A DNA stretch of 32,545 nucleotides from positions 1 through 32,545 of the IMG/VR virus record IMGVR_UViG_3300017951_004600. One strand, 5' to 3'. Below are positions 1-6,545 of the stretch, one piece after another. The stretch is from a virus. The notes under the pieces were generated by a model. It did not search any database. It saw only the letters and a list, made by a program, of their open reading frames with translations, and was not told the DNA's origin. The position numbers were made by a program, and so were the translations under genes. Position 1 is the stretch's first letter. The number at the start of each line of letters is the position of its first letter.

Positions 1-1
1 C

Positions 2-298
2 TGGCTCTCCGTGCCCTCCATGAACTACGACGCAACCAACGGCTGGTTCCCTGTTGGGTCGGCGCAGTCGCTCAACGGCCACGAGGACTTCACCCACACG
101 AACCCTCAATTGAGGTATCAGCGACATTGGGGCTTTGACGCTGGCGAACTTGACCTGCGATGGGAGACGAATGAAATGTCGTGGATGAACACGCCGCACG
201 GCGGCTCACGGGTATATTTCCCCTATGCTGGCGGCTCGTTCATGACGGTCGGTGAAGGCGAGACCGAGGGCGACGGCATCGCTGGCTGGCCTATTTGA
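2..298 (+). CDS. 3' end of an unknown protein (5' truncated)
   Basis: An open frame runs from the left edge of the window to a TGA at 296-298, so this is the C-terminal ~98 residues of a longer protein. The visible part is rich in Gly, Trp, Tyr and Asn, with clusters such as NGWFPVGSAQSLNG and GGSRVYFPYAGG. This composition is common in beta-rich virion proteins, but no family is recognised. No ribosome site or promoter directs any of the internal ATGs, which supports a truncated gene. A virion role is only a guess from composition. Confidence 0.6.
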   Translation, partial: WLSVPSMNYDATNGWFPVGSAQSLNGHEDFTHTNPQLRYQRHWGFDAGELDLRWETNEMSWMNTPHGGSRVYFPYAGGSFMTVGEGETEGDGIAGWPI

Positions 299-388
299 TG
301 CAATCACCGCAACCCTGTTTCTTTGACCGTTGGGTCCGATTTTTTGCGTTCTTTATATACACTCATGTGTTTCCTTTGTCCCGACACC
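299..388 (+). terminator. T-rich intergenic stretch, possible archaeal terminator
   Basis: The short gap after the first stop codon contains a T6 run (about 340-345) and a second T-rich run (about 350-358). Archaeal termination often occurs at such T-tracts without a hairpin. A TATA-like TTTATATA at about 352 has no ATG at the usual 30-base distance, so it is not called a promoter. Confidence 0.35.
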
Positions 389-418
389 TTAATATAGGAG
401 TGTCCCCTACGGTTAAAC
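389..418 (+). promoter_or_regulatory. Class A promoter (leaderless)
   Basis: TTAATATAGG starts exactly 30 bases before the ATG at 419. CCGACACC lies directly upstream of the box, GAGTG directly downstream, and CCTACGGTTAAAC fills the last 13 bases before the start codon. This is a textbook example of the virus's commonest promoter form. Confidence 0.85.
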
Positions 419-781
419 ATGCAGAACCAAGAAGCATACACCCAAGCCCGACGCTACGCCGCCCGCCCCGACACCCACCCATTCTTCGGTCGGATTGAGT
501 CCCCCGAGTGGATTCACCAAGAACTCATTCGCTCCGCCTACGGGCGAGCCTACACCGAGGTCGGCCGTGGAAAGTCCAAGCGGTTCCTCAAGAACACCGT
601 TTCCCTTGAGTCCGTCCTCGCCAGCCAGCGCCGCCAACACCGCTATTGGGCCATGGGTGGCTACAATGTCTCCGACGAGCAAAGCCAAGCCCTTGACGAC
701 TTGGTGGAGGCTGGGATTTTCACCATTGACACGAACTGTCATTCTCGCTACCCATTGGGCGTCGTCCGTTTGCACGATTGA
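419..781 (+). CDS. Hypothetical protein, 120 aa
   Basis: No family is recognised. The protein is basic in its N-terminal half, with many Arg/Tyr/Gln residues, and has a more acidic helix near residues 83-97 followed by a C-terminal segment with one Cys and several His. The ATG at 419 is chosen because it sits exactly 30 bases after a class A TATA box, so the mRNA should be leaderless. It is a single-gene unit: the next gene has its own promoter starting just before this stop. Long ORFs on the other strand and frame over the same bases lack promoters and are taken as shadows. Confidence 0.75.
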   Translation: MQNQEAYTQARRYAARPDTHPFFGRIESPEWIHQELIRSAYGRAYTEVGRGKSKRFLKNTVSLESVLASQRRQHRYWAMGGYNVSDEQSQALDDLVEAGIFTIDTNCHSRYPLGVVRLHD

Positions 782-807
782 AATAGGTGGGGACACCTAC
801 ACGGTCC
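778..807 (+). promoter_or_regulatory. Class B promoter (leaderless)
   Basis: TTGAAATAGGTGGGG begins 30 bases before the ATG at 808 and overlaps the stop codon of the previous gene. The CGAYRGG upstream element of class A is absent. A GTG inside the box opens the same frame but cannot be the start if transcription begins near 808. Confidence 0.8.
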
Positions 808-2568
808 ATGAGCGTGGTCCGCATCAACATCCCAAGCAAGGGCAACCTGCCCGACCTTCGGGAGAAGGTGCGGCCCGACTTCCCCATGCCGTCGTTTCGC
901 AAGTTCCAAGCGGAGGCACTCAGCGTCGCCTATTGGGCGCTTGAGAACGACGACTTTCACAACATCGTGATTCAAGCCCCCACGGGCATTGGGAAGTCCG
1001 CCATCGCCATGACGATTCAGTCGCAGTTCAAGTCGGCCTACCTGCTCACACCGTCTTTGGGCCTCACGGAGCAATATAAGGCGGACTACGGCCACCGATT
1101 GGAGGAGGTGCGGGGTCGGTCCAATTTTGACTGCTGGGTGCGCTCGGGGACCGCCAAGGGCGCGCCCTGTTGGACGAGAACCAACGGGTCATGCAAGCAT
1201 TCCAAGCGCAAGGAGGACGGCGGGGAACCCTGCCCGTATTATGAGCAACGCTTCGCCGCCGAGGACGCTCGCTTGACGCTCTCAAACCCAGCCTACCTGT
1301 TCCGAGCCGTTCGCGGCTACACGAACTTTGACCAGCGTGAGTTCGCCATCGTGGACGAGGCTCACGACATGGAGGCGTTCATTCACGACCTGTTGGAGGT
1401 TCGTCTGAGCGCCAAGGAGTGGACCACCGTGTTCGGCAAGGGTCGCTTCCCCAACCACCTCACGCCGAAGGATTGGCGAGAGGAAATCAAGGAGCGCATT
1501 GAGGTGGCTCGCAAGGTGCTCAACGAGGCCGAGTCGGACCTCAACATCACCAAGTCTGAGAAGGAGGTGGAGAGCATTCGGGATGCCGTGTCCAAGATGG
1601 AGACTGCGCTTGAGGTGCTCGTCCAACCCAACAATGTGCACATATCGTTTGAGAACAACCGATGGGGCGAGTTCCTCATCATCAAGCCCATTCGGGTGCG
1701 GAACTACGCCGCTGAAATCCTTGAGAGCGTCGCCGAGCGTCGCATTTTCCTCTCGGCCACCGTGCTTGACATTGACACCTTCCTCCACGGGTTGGGCCTT
1801 GAGGACCAACGCACGCTATACATCAACATCACTCAGTCGCCGTTCCCGAAGGAGAACTTCAATGTGCACTATGTCCCATGCGGCTCAATGTCGTGGGGCA
1901 AGCGCAAGCACACCATCCCGAAGCAGGTCAAGGCGCTGGACGCCATTCTGAAGCAATACCCGAACAAGCGTGGGGTTATCCTGCCGCATAGCCACGCCAT
2001 ACGCAAGGAGGTGGTGGACGGACTGATTGCCGCTGGACACGGAGACCGAATCCGAACTCACGACTCCAACGCTCGTGCTCGGGACGAGGTGCTCAACGAG
2101 TTCTTCACCAGCGACCGAGACGACCTCGTTCTCATCAGCACCTATGTGGGGCAGGGCTTTGACTTCAAAGGCAAATTGGCCGAGTTCCTGTGCATTCTCA
2201 AGGTGCCCTACCTGCCGACGAACGACCCCGTTATCGGCGAGCGCATGATGCAGGACGAGGAGGCTTGGCGGAGGGTCCACGAAGGCACTCCCTCGTGCCC
2301 GTATGAGCCTCCAAGCAAATATAGCGGCGAACTGTGCGGGGCTGGCTTCACATGCCCTGCACCGTGTCAAAAGTGGTATCAATTGCAGACGGCGCTTCAA
2401 ATCGTGCAAGGCGCAGGGCGCGTCGTGCGTAGCCCCGACGATGTGGGGCACCTGTTCATCCTTGACGGGGCTTGGCCGCGATTCGCTCGGACCAGCGGGC
2501 ACCTGCTCCCGTCTTGGTTCAAGGACAATGTGCAAGAGGCTCCACGCTGGCTCAAGCGACAGTTATAG
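808..2568 (+). CDS. XPD/Rad3/DinG-like Fe-S DNA helicase (SF2)
   Basis: This 586-residue protein should unwind DNA 5'-3' using ATP. Walker A is APTGIGKS (residues 57-64) and the DEAH box is at 183-186. Between them lie four cysteines (109, 121, 129, 142), in the position of the 4Fe-4S cluster of XPD and DinG helicases. Later segments include LSAT (motif III-like), STYVGQGFDF (motif V-like) and QGAGRVVRS (motif VI, about 534-542). Length is close to archaeal XPD. The leaderless ATG at 808 is set by the class B promoter; an in-frame GTG 21 bases upstream lies inside that promoter. Archaeal XPD acts in repair and transcription-coupled processes. In a virus it may serve replication restart or recombination; that role is inference. 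Confidence 0.9.
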   Translation: MSVVRINIPSKGNLPDLREKVRPDFPMPSFRKFQAEALSVAYWALENDDFHNIVIQAPTGIGKSAIAMTIQSQFKSAYLLTPSLGLTEQYKADYGHRLEEVRGRSNFDCWVRSGTAKGAPCWTRTNGSCKHSKRKEDGGEPCPYYEQRFAAEDARLTLSNPAYLFRAVRGYTNFDQREFAIVDEAHDMEAFIHDLLEVRLSAKEWTTVFGKGRFPNHLTPKDWREEIKERIEVARKVLNEAESDLNITKSEKEVESIRDAVSKMETALEVLVQPNNVHISFENNRWGEFLIIKPIRVRNYAAEILESVAERRIFLSATVLDIDTFLHGLGLEDQRTLYINITQSPFPKENFNVHYVPCGSMSWGKRKHTIPKQVKALDAILKQYPNKRGVILPHSHAIRKEVVDGLIAAGHGDRIRTHDSNARARDEVLNEFFTSDRDDLVLISTYVGQGFDFKGKLAEFLCILKVPYLPTNDPVIGERMMQDEEAWRRVHEGTPSCPYEPPSKYSGELCGAGFTCPAPCQKWYQLQTALQIVQGAGRVVRSPDDVGHLFILDGAWPRFARTSGHLLPSWFKDNVQEAPRWLKRQL

Positions 2569-2577
2569 GCCGACAGG

Positions 2578-2607
2578 TTAATATAGGGGCGCTCCCTACG
2601 GTATAAC
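2578..2607 (+). promoter_or_regulatory. Class A promoter (leaderless)
   Basis: TTAATATAGG starts 30 bases before the ATG at 2608. GGCCGACAGG lies immediately upstream and CCTACGGTATAAC immediately precedes the start codon. Confidence 0.85.
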
Positions 2608-2940
2608 ATGAGCGCAAATGTGAGCAACCCTGCGAGGACGGTTTGGTGGCGTTATACCGACGCCGCCAAAGGACAAATGAGCCGTGCTCATGACGGCTGG
2701 GACACGGAGCGCCATGTCGGCCAACACGGTGCCCACCGTGCCTACATGGACGAGTGCATCAGCGGTTCCCGCACGGCTGGGAACTCGGGCTATTGCCGTG
2801 CCGTTGCTCCTTATTGGAACGCTCGGGACACGGCCTATTATGTCCAAGGCATGAGCGGTATGGACGCCGCCGCTGAGGGCTACAAAGCCATGATGGAGCG
2901 CTACAACATGCCCGCTCCCGAGTGGGCTTGGTGGGTTTGA
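2608..2940 (+). CDS. Hypothetical protein, 110 aa
   Basis: No family is recognised. It is rich in Trp, Tyr, Ala, Gly and Met, with Trp pairs near both ends (VWWRY at the N-terminus, EWAWWV at the C-terminus) and two Cys at about residues 50 and 63. There is no signal peptide or membrane helix. It is a single-gene unit with its own class A promoter, which fixes the ATG at 2608. Its promoter class and small size match the other unknown genes here, which could be early host-takeover functions, but nothing in the sequence proves this. Confidence 0.75.
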   Translation: MSANVSNPARTVWWRYTDAAKGQMSRAHDGWDTERHVGQHGAHRAYMDECISGSRTAGNSGYCRAVAPYWNARDTAYYVQGMSGMDAAAEGYKAMMERYNMPAPEWAWWV

Positions 2941-2955
2941 ACTTTGACCGCACGC

Positions 2956-2985
2956 TTAATATAGGTGTGGTTCCAATTGGGGGAC
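2956..2985 (+). promoter_or_regulatory. Class A promoter (leaderless)
   Basis: TTAATATAGG begins 30 bases before the ATG at 2986, followed by TGTGG. The upstream element is weaker here (GACCGCACGC), and the usual CTACGG element near the start codon is missing. Confidence 0.75.
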
Positions 2986-3186
2986 ATGAACAACCCCCAA
3001 CCCGACGAACCCCTTGGAGTCGTGGCCTTCCATGTCCCGACCGAAGCCCGCTACATCATGAAAACCGTGTCCCTCATGGTGATGATGAACGCAACCATCC
3101 CGATGCAACACAACGCCTTGGCGCTTGCCTGCGGCGAGACTGAACACGCTCCCGTGATTGACCAGCGACGGGGGTTGTTGGAGTGA
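2986..3186 (+). CDS. Hypothetical small protein, 66 aa
   Basis: A short protein of unknown function with a Met-rich centre (MKTVSLMVMMNATIPMQHN). It is the first gene of a two-gene unit: its TGA (3184-3186) overlaps the GTG start of the next gene (3183) by four bases, a classic translational-coupling arrangement. The ATG at 2986 is fixed by the upstream TATA box. Confidence 0.65.
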   Translation: MNNPQPDEPLGVVAFHVPTEARYIMKTVSLMVMMNATIPMQHNALALACGETEHAPVIDQRRGLLE

Positions 3187-3713
3187 ACATTTTCTTCACC
3201 GACGAACACCCAACCATCGCCGCTCGGAACCTGTGCGACGACCATGTGGTCTCGCAGTTCAAAGAGACGATTCAAATGCTCGTGGCCGCCGCTTTGCTCC
3301 GTGGGGCTGACCCCAACGCCATGCCCCTCACACTCTCGGGCCGCCCGCACCGTGGGGGCTACAAACACCACCCATGCACACGCTGGGCGTCTGAGAACCC
3401 AGCGAATTGGAATTGGCTCTGCGACCATGGCCTCGCCATCGGCGAGCAGTTCCGTATGCGCTTTGACAACCACACCAGCATTCTCCACGACCAAATCCGA
3501 CTGCTGGCCGTGTCCCGAGACACCATCCTCCGCCACTTTGACGAGGAGTGGGGCATGACAGAGCCAGCCCGTGCGCTGAACCAAAGCATCGGCGAGAACC
3601 TTGACCTTCTCGGCGACGACATCACCACGGTAGAGGCATACCGCCTCTATTATCAGCGGGACAAGCGGGCCTTCGCCGAGTGGAAATATACGCCTGCTCC
3701 CGATTGGTTTTGA
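3183..3713 (+). CDS. Conserved phage protein, 176 aa (N-terminal FFTDEHP, C-terminal WK..PDWF)
   Basis: The pattern matches a family I know from many marine phages and cyanophages: an N-terminal 'F-T/L-D-P-AA' segment, then a D-H-V-x-K/Q-F-E-x-x-QML helix (here DDHVVSQFKETIQML), an HPC/THPCTRW-like segment (HHPCTRWASENPANWNWL), and the ending YRLYYQRDKRAFAEWK...PDWF. Members are often auto-annotated as pyrimidine-dimer DNA glycosylase or left hypothetical; I cannot confirm the activity. The GTG start overlaps the upstream stop (GTGA), so translation is probably coupled. Its presence in an archaeal virus suggests exchange with bacterial phages or a very old shared family. Confidence 0.7.
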   Translation: MNIFFTDEHPTIAARNLCDDHVVSQFKETIQMLVAAALLRGADPNAMPLTLSGRPHRGGYKHHPCTRWASENPANWNWLCDHGLAIGEQFRMRFDNHTSILHDQIRLLAVSRDTILRHFDEEWGMTEPARALNQSIGENLDLLGDDITTVEAYRLYYQRDKRAFAEWKYTPAPDWF

Positions 3714-3721
3714 GCGGTAGG

Positions 3722-3751
3722 TTAATATAGGAGTGTATGCTACGACTATAC
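3722..3751 (+). promoter_or_regulatory. Class A promoter (leaderless)
   Basis: TTAATATAGG starts 30 bases before the ATG at 3752, with GAGCGGTAGG upstream and GAGTG downstream. An in-frame ATG at 3737 lies inside the promoter and would fall upstream of the expected transcript start. Confidence 0.85.
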
Positions 3752-4072
3752 ATGGACAACCAAACCGACCTGCAAGAACTGATGCAAGCCAACGCCGTTA
3801 TCGTGCTGAACGAGTGGACCAAGCGCAAATATGAAGCGAGTGGACTGCGAGACGGCAGGGTCAAGACTTTCAACGACATGAAGGAAGCGAACGCCATGTT
3901 TGCTGGAATCAAAGGCCAAGGCATTCCCGCCGCCCTCGTCAAGTTCCCCGAAGGCTGGGGCTACAACGCAGACCTCTTCATGGCTAAGTGTCCCCTGTGC
4001 ACCGACTCCGACGCTCCCGTGTGCAACGAGACCGTCTGCGACGAGTGCAAGCACGACGCCACGAACTCGTGA
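3752..4072 (+). CDS. Small protein with C-terminal zinc-ribbon-like cysteines, 106 aa
   Basis: The last ~30 residues carry two Cys pairs, CPLC and, after CNETV, CDEC, which could bind one or two Zn ions. The N-terminal part is helical and charged (DLQELMQANAVIVLNEWTKRKYEASG). No family is recognised. A short zinc domain of this kind often binds DNA, RNA or a protein partner. It is a monocistronic unit with a class A promoter. The ATG at 3752 is preferred to the in-frame ATG at 3737 because of the fixed 30-base TATA spacing. Confidence 0.7.
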   Translation: MDNQTDLQELMQANAVIVLNEWTKRKYEASGLRDGRVKTFNDMKEANAMFAGIKGQGIPAALVKFPEGWGYNADLFMAKCPLCTDSDAPVCNETVCDECKHDATNS

Positions 4073-4077
4073 AGGCT

Positions 4078-4105
4078 CAATAACCCGTGCCCCCATCGTT
4101 GAGGC
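4078..4105 (+). promoter_or_regulatory. Class C (putative late) promoter
   Basis: CAATAACCCG begins 28 bases before the ATG at 4106. The same element, CAAGAACCAC or TAAGAACCAC, occurs 28 bases before the genes at 9931 and 15801, and a variant 29 bases before 28309. No TATA box or ribosome site is present. Confidence 0.5.
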
Positions 4106-5911
4106 ATGGGCGACGAGACCGAACGCTTCCAGCGCATCGTGAGAGCGCCTGCGGACGACCCGTTCATCATCAGCCCACCCAAGGTCCTGTTGGACGAGGT
4201 GGAGCGGCTGGGACAGGACCCACGGCGCCCAAGGACGGCCGTTGCTCGCTGGGCCTCACGGATATGGGCCGAGACGGAGCGAGAGCGAATCCGCCGAGCG
4301 CCAGCACCAGCGATGAACTCCGTGCCCTCTGAGAAGGAACTCATGGAGCGCCCCGCTCACTATCCAACCGACTTCGGCCTTGGCCTCATCCCGTTCCCAA
4401 ACGAGGTGGGCGGCTGGGTGCTGGACAAAACCACGACGACCTGCTACACCAGCCTCTCCGTTCCACGACCGTTTGACCCTCACCTGCACGGCGACATGAC
4501 GGCGACCACGGTGGGCTTCGGGTATGGCTATCACGGCACCTCTCCGTTCCCCGACCGCTATGATATTGTGAACCGTAGGGGTGGAGGACCCCGAGGCGGT
4601 TTCGCCTTCACCAGCGGCCCTACGGAAGGCAATTATCCGTCCACCATCCTACCGTCCCCAACCTTCAACCTCGGAGACCTCGGGTTTAGCGACGGCGGCT
4701 GGAACCCCGAGGGCCTGCAATATACGAACCGACCTCGGCAAATGCGGCTGGGCGGGCTTCGCAACGGCTGGCCTCATCAAGTGTTCTTTGTCCGCTCTCG
4801 GCAGGTATTCTTTCGCAACCTATACGGCCCAATAGCCTCGGACGAGGCAACCCCCCGAGCACCCACGGTCGTTCTGAACGGGAGCAAGCCGATTCACGGA
4901 GTCCTCTCGGTTTCATCCCGCCACGAACTCAACGCGCCCCGTCGGCTCACCGTTCGGATTTCATCGGTCGTCGGTCGGAGAGCGGGCGTCGCCCAAATCG
5001 GAGACACCATCCAAGTCTATGCCGCCCCACGCCGCTGGGCGAACCCGCCGCTGATTTTCACGGGCTTCGTGTCCGACCTTGAGGAGACGACGAACGAGGT
5101 CGTCTTGACCTGCCTTGACCCGCTGGGCTTCCTCACCAACGAGACCATCCTCAACGACGAACTGCTCGTCCGAGGGGACGCCGCCTCGGTGATAAAGGGC
5201 ATCGTGGCTCAGTCGTCCTACGCCCCGCCCATCGGCCGCATTAGCACCGAGAGCCTCGTCTCCGTGCCGTCGGGCCTCGTGCTCAAGGGCAAAACCCTGC
5301 TGGACGCCGTTCAGACGGTGCTGGGCTTCATCAACATAGCACCGACGCCCATGACGATTTATGCCGACGCCAAGGGCTACATTCACCTGCGCTCTCTGGC
5401 CGAGGTGGACGACTCAAGCCTCACGCCGCTCGTGGCTGGGCGTATGCCCCGCACGGCCGTCCCGCAGGACTTTTACCCCACCAGCGTGGAACGAGTCAAG
5501 GGCGACCTTGACATTTTCAATGTCATAACGGTGGAGAACAAATCGGCTGGCGTCTCGTTCACCTTCCCTCCCGAGGACGACCCGTCCTATCCACGCCGCC
5601 CCGTCCATCGGGTCGTGAACGAATCCACCGTGAGCGACGAGAGGCAGGCCGAGCAGTTCGCCCGACTGATGCTGGCCAATAACGGTCGGACCCAAGAGCA
5701 GTTCATCGTGGAGGGCCTGCCCGAGAGATTTGACATTCGGGCGGGCGATGTGATGGAGTTCGCATCAGCGGCGGGCATCGCTGGCCGCCACCGAGTCTAT
5801 TCGGTTGGCTGGGAATTGACGCCCGAAGGGGCGCGTATGACGCTCTCCGTGGGCCGCCAATCGGCGAACCTCGTGGCCACCTTGCGATTCGCAAACGGCC
5901 TGTCGTTGTGA
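4106..5911 (+). CDS. Tail baseplate hub protein (XkdQ / Mu gp44 / gpD-like)
   Basis: A 601-residue virion protein. Its central part matches the style of tail-hub proteins: GDTIQVYA (about residues 298-305) followed by PLIFTGFVSDLEE and VVLTCLDPLGFLTN, where a coordinate-like beta domain is defined and 'output' of a field is transformed. The region after about 470 (DIFNVITVENKS, DERQAEQFARLML, RFDIRAGDVMEF, HRVYSVGWEL) is typical of the second barrel of such hubs. The first ~230 residues, rich in Gly/Pro/Arg, are not recognised and may be a virus-specific extension. The ATG is placed by the late-type promoter. The gene stands alone, 10 kb away from the main tail operon, which is unusual. Followed by inverted repeats at 5924-5957. 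Confidence 0.7.
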   Translation: MGDETERFQRIVRAPADDPFIISPPKVLLDEVERLGQDPRRPRTAVARWASRIWAETERERIRRAPAPAMNSVPSEKELMERPAHYPTDFGLGLIPFPNEVGGWVLDKTTTTCYTSLSVPRPFDPHLHGDMTATTVGFGYGYHGTSPFPDRYDIVNRRGGGPRGGFAFTSGPTEGNYPSTILPSPTFNLGDLGFSDGGWNPEGLQYTNRPRQMRLGGLRNGWPHQVFFVRSRQVFFRNLYGPIASDEATPRAPTVVLNGSKPIHGVLSVSSRHELNAPRRLTVRISSVVGRRAGVAQIGDTIQVYAAPRRWANPPLIFTGFVSDLEETTNEVVLTCLDPLGFLTNETILNDELLVRGDAASVIKGIVAQSSYAPPIGRISTESLVSVPSGLVLKGKTLLDAVQTVLGFINIAPTPMTIYADAKGYIHLRSLAEVDDSSLTPLVAGRMPRTAVPQDFYPTSVERVKGDLDIFNVITVENKSAGVSFTFPPEDDPSYPRRPVHRVVNESTVSDERQAEQFARLMLANNGRTQEQFIVEGLPERFDIRAGDVMEFASAAGIAGRHRVYSVGWELTPEGARMTLSVGRQSANLVATLRFANGLSL

Positions 5912-5923
5912 AGAGGTGCAAGA

Positions 5924-5957
5924 GGGCATAGAGCCTATGTTTCAGTCGGTTATGCCC
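5924..5957. terminator. Inverted repeat after the tail hub gene
   Basis: GGGCATA (5924-5930) and TATGCCC (5951-5957) form a 7-bp stem with a 20-base loop, 13 bases beyond the tail hub stop. It could end the plus-strand hub transcript or the minus-strand RNA that arrives from 6033; no long T-tract follows on either side. Confidence 0.4.
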
Positions 5958-6033
5958 CCTTGCGGGGTGTCCGTCATTGACGCAGGGAGCGAGAACTTTG
6001 CCCTCTCGGGATTCTCGGTATGCGTCTCGGGAC
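5924..6033 (-). ncRNA. Candidate structured ncRNA 2 (minus strand)
   Basis: A class A promoter on the minus strand predicts an RNA starting near 6033 and running left; no ATG lies at the start, and the only frame there would overlap the hub gene antisense. Read on the minus strand, the RNA forms a nested hairpin: GACGCA (6026-6021) with TGCGTC (5984-5979), inside it GAGAA with TTCTC, inside that CCC-GAGA-GGG. Next comes CCCC-GCAA-GGGG (5967-5956). Both tips are GNRA tetraloops (GAGA, GCAA) only on this strand, which supports minus-strand transcription. The 3' end is uncertain; 5924 is the end of the inverted repeat. Function unknown. Confidence 0.55.
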
Positions 6034-6063
6034 AAATTGTCCTATGAACCACTCCTATATGAA
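6034..6063 (-). promoter_or_regulatory. Class A promoter on the minus strand
   Basis: Read on the minus strand, GAGCGACACC is followed by TTCATATAGG (6063-6054) and AGTGG, nearly identical to the promoter at 389. It points leftward, away from the helicase gene, and predicts a transcript start near 6033. No start codon lies at that position. Confidence 0.7.
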
Positions 6064-6087
6064 GGTGTCGCTCAAAGGAGATGAAGC

Positions 6088-6276
6088 GGCACCCGCCTAT
6101 GGCGTCGTTCTCCGACCCTCCCTCACACGACCTTCTCCGAGGCACCCCGTCCCAGCGAAGAGAAGCGGAGTGCGACGAAGGAACTTCGTGGACTCGTGGT
6201 CGGCGACCCATAGGCGGGCACCTTTGTCCCCCCGACTCGCATCGGGAGGTGCTTCGGTCGGGGTTGTTGCCCCAAC
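6088..6276 (-). ncRNA. Candidate structured ncRNA 1 (minus strand, ~190 nt)
   Basis: A minus-strand class A promoter predicts a transcript start near 6276. No ATG occurs at that point. The predicted RNA has a 15-bp closing helix between 6222-6208 and 6102-6088. On the minus strand it is unbroken, with two adjacent G-U wobbles; on the plus strand those two positions would be C-A mismatches, so the structure is favoured only in minus-strand RNA. Inside follow GTCG/CGAC and CCGACC/GGTCGG, an ACGAAG-TTC-CTTCGT hairpin, and GCACTCCG with CGGGGTGC. The 5' part holds CCCCGAC/GTCGGGG and a competing GGGG/CCCC pair. No known RNA family is recognised. It could be regulatory, catalytic or act in packaging. 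Confidence 0.6.
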
Positions 6277-6306
6277 AATCTATCGTAGCGGTCTCCCCTA
6301 TATCAA
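6277..6306 (-). promoter_or_regulatory. Class A promoter on the minus strand
   Basis: On the minus strand ACCGACACA is followed by TTGATATAGG (6306-6297) and GGAG. The 20 bases around it are almost the same as the plus-strand promoter at 24177. It predicts a start near 6276 for the structured RNA to its left. Confidence 0.7.
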
Positions 6307-6333
6307 TGTGTCGGTCTCAAAGGTTTAATTCAA

Positions 6334-6419
6334 GGGGCTTTTGGAAAAAATCCGACATGAAGAAAGGCTCGGCCGATAGGTTCTGAGCGTTCTCACCAGC
6401 AAAAATCGGAAAAAGCCCC
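6334..6419. repeat. Inverted repeat flanking a degenerate promoter
   Basis: GGGGCTTTT (6334-6342) and AAAAGCCCC (6411-6419) form a perfect 9-bp inverted repeat. Between them lie AT-rich stretches and a lone GGCCGATAGG, the element that normally precedes class A TATA boxes, without any TATA box after it. The piece may be part of an origin region or a decayed transcription unit. Confidence 0.4.
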
Positions 6420-6420
6420 C

Positions 6421-6461
6421 ATCATTAGCACCCCCCGTAGGGGGGTGCTACCCCTAATGAT
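6421..6461. repeat. Strong hairpin in the candidate origin region
   Basis: AGCACCCCCC (6427-6436) and GGGGGGTGCT (6440-6449) form a perfect 10-bp stem with a 3-base loop. ATCATT (6421-6426) and AATGAT (6456-6461) extend it with a 6-base bulge on one side. It lies in the longest gene-free stretch just upstream of the putative replicative helicase. It may be an origin structure or a bidirectional terminator. Confidence 0.6.
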
Positions 6462-6545
6462 TGAAACAGACTTACACACTAACACACACACACATAACAC
6501 AACATGTATGTATGAAAGGATAGGGGGGTGGGTCTGCATCATTGT

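Noticed and set aside
5703-6035. Minus-strand ORF of 110 codons beginning with TTG near the predicted start of ncRNA 2
   Set aside because: It runs over 200 bases into the tail hub gene on the opposite strand, starts with TTG two bases upstream of the predicted transcript start, and the RNA structure explains the bases better.
6325-6386. TTAATTCAAGGGG followed by a nine-codon ORF at 6357
   Set aside because: The TATA core is degenerate, spacing is 32 bases and no gene follows; at most a decayed unit, described with the inverted repeat.
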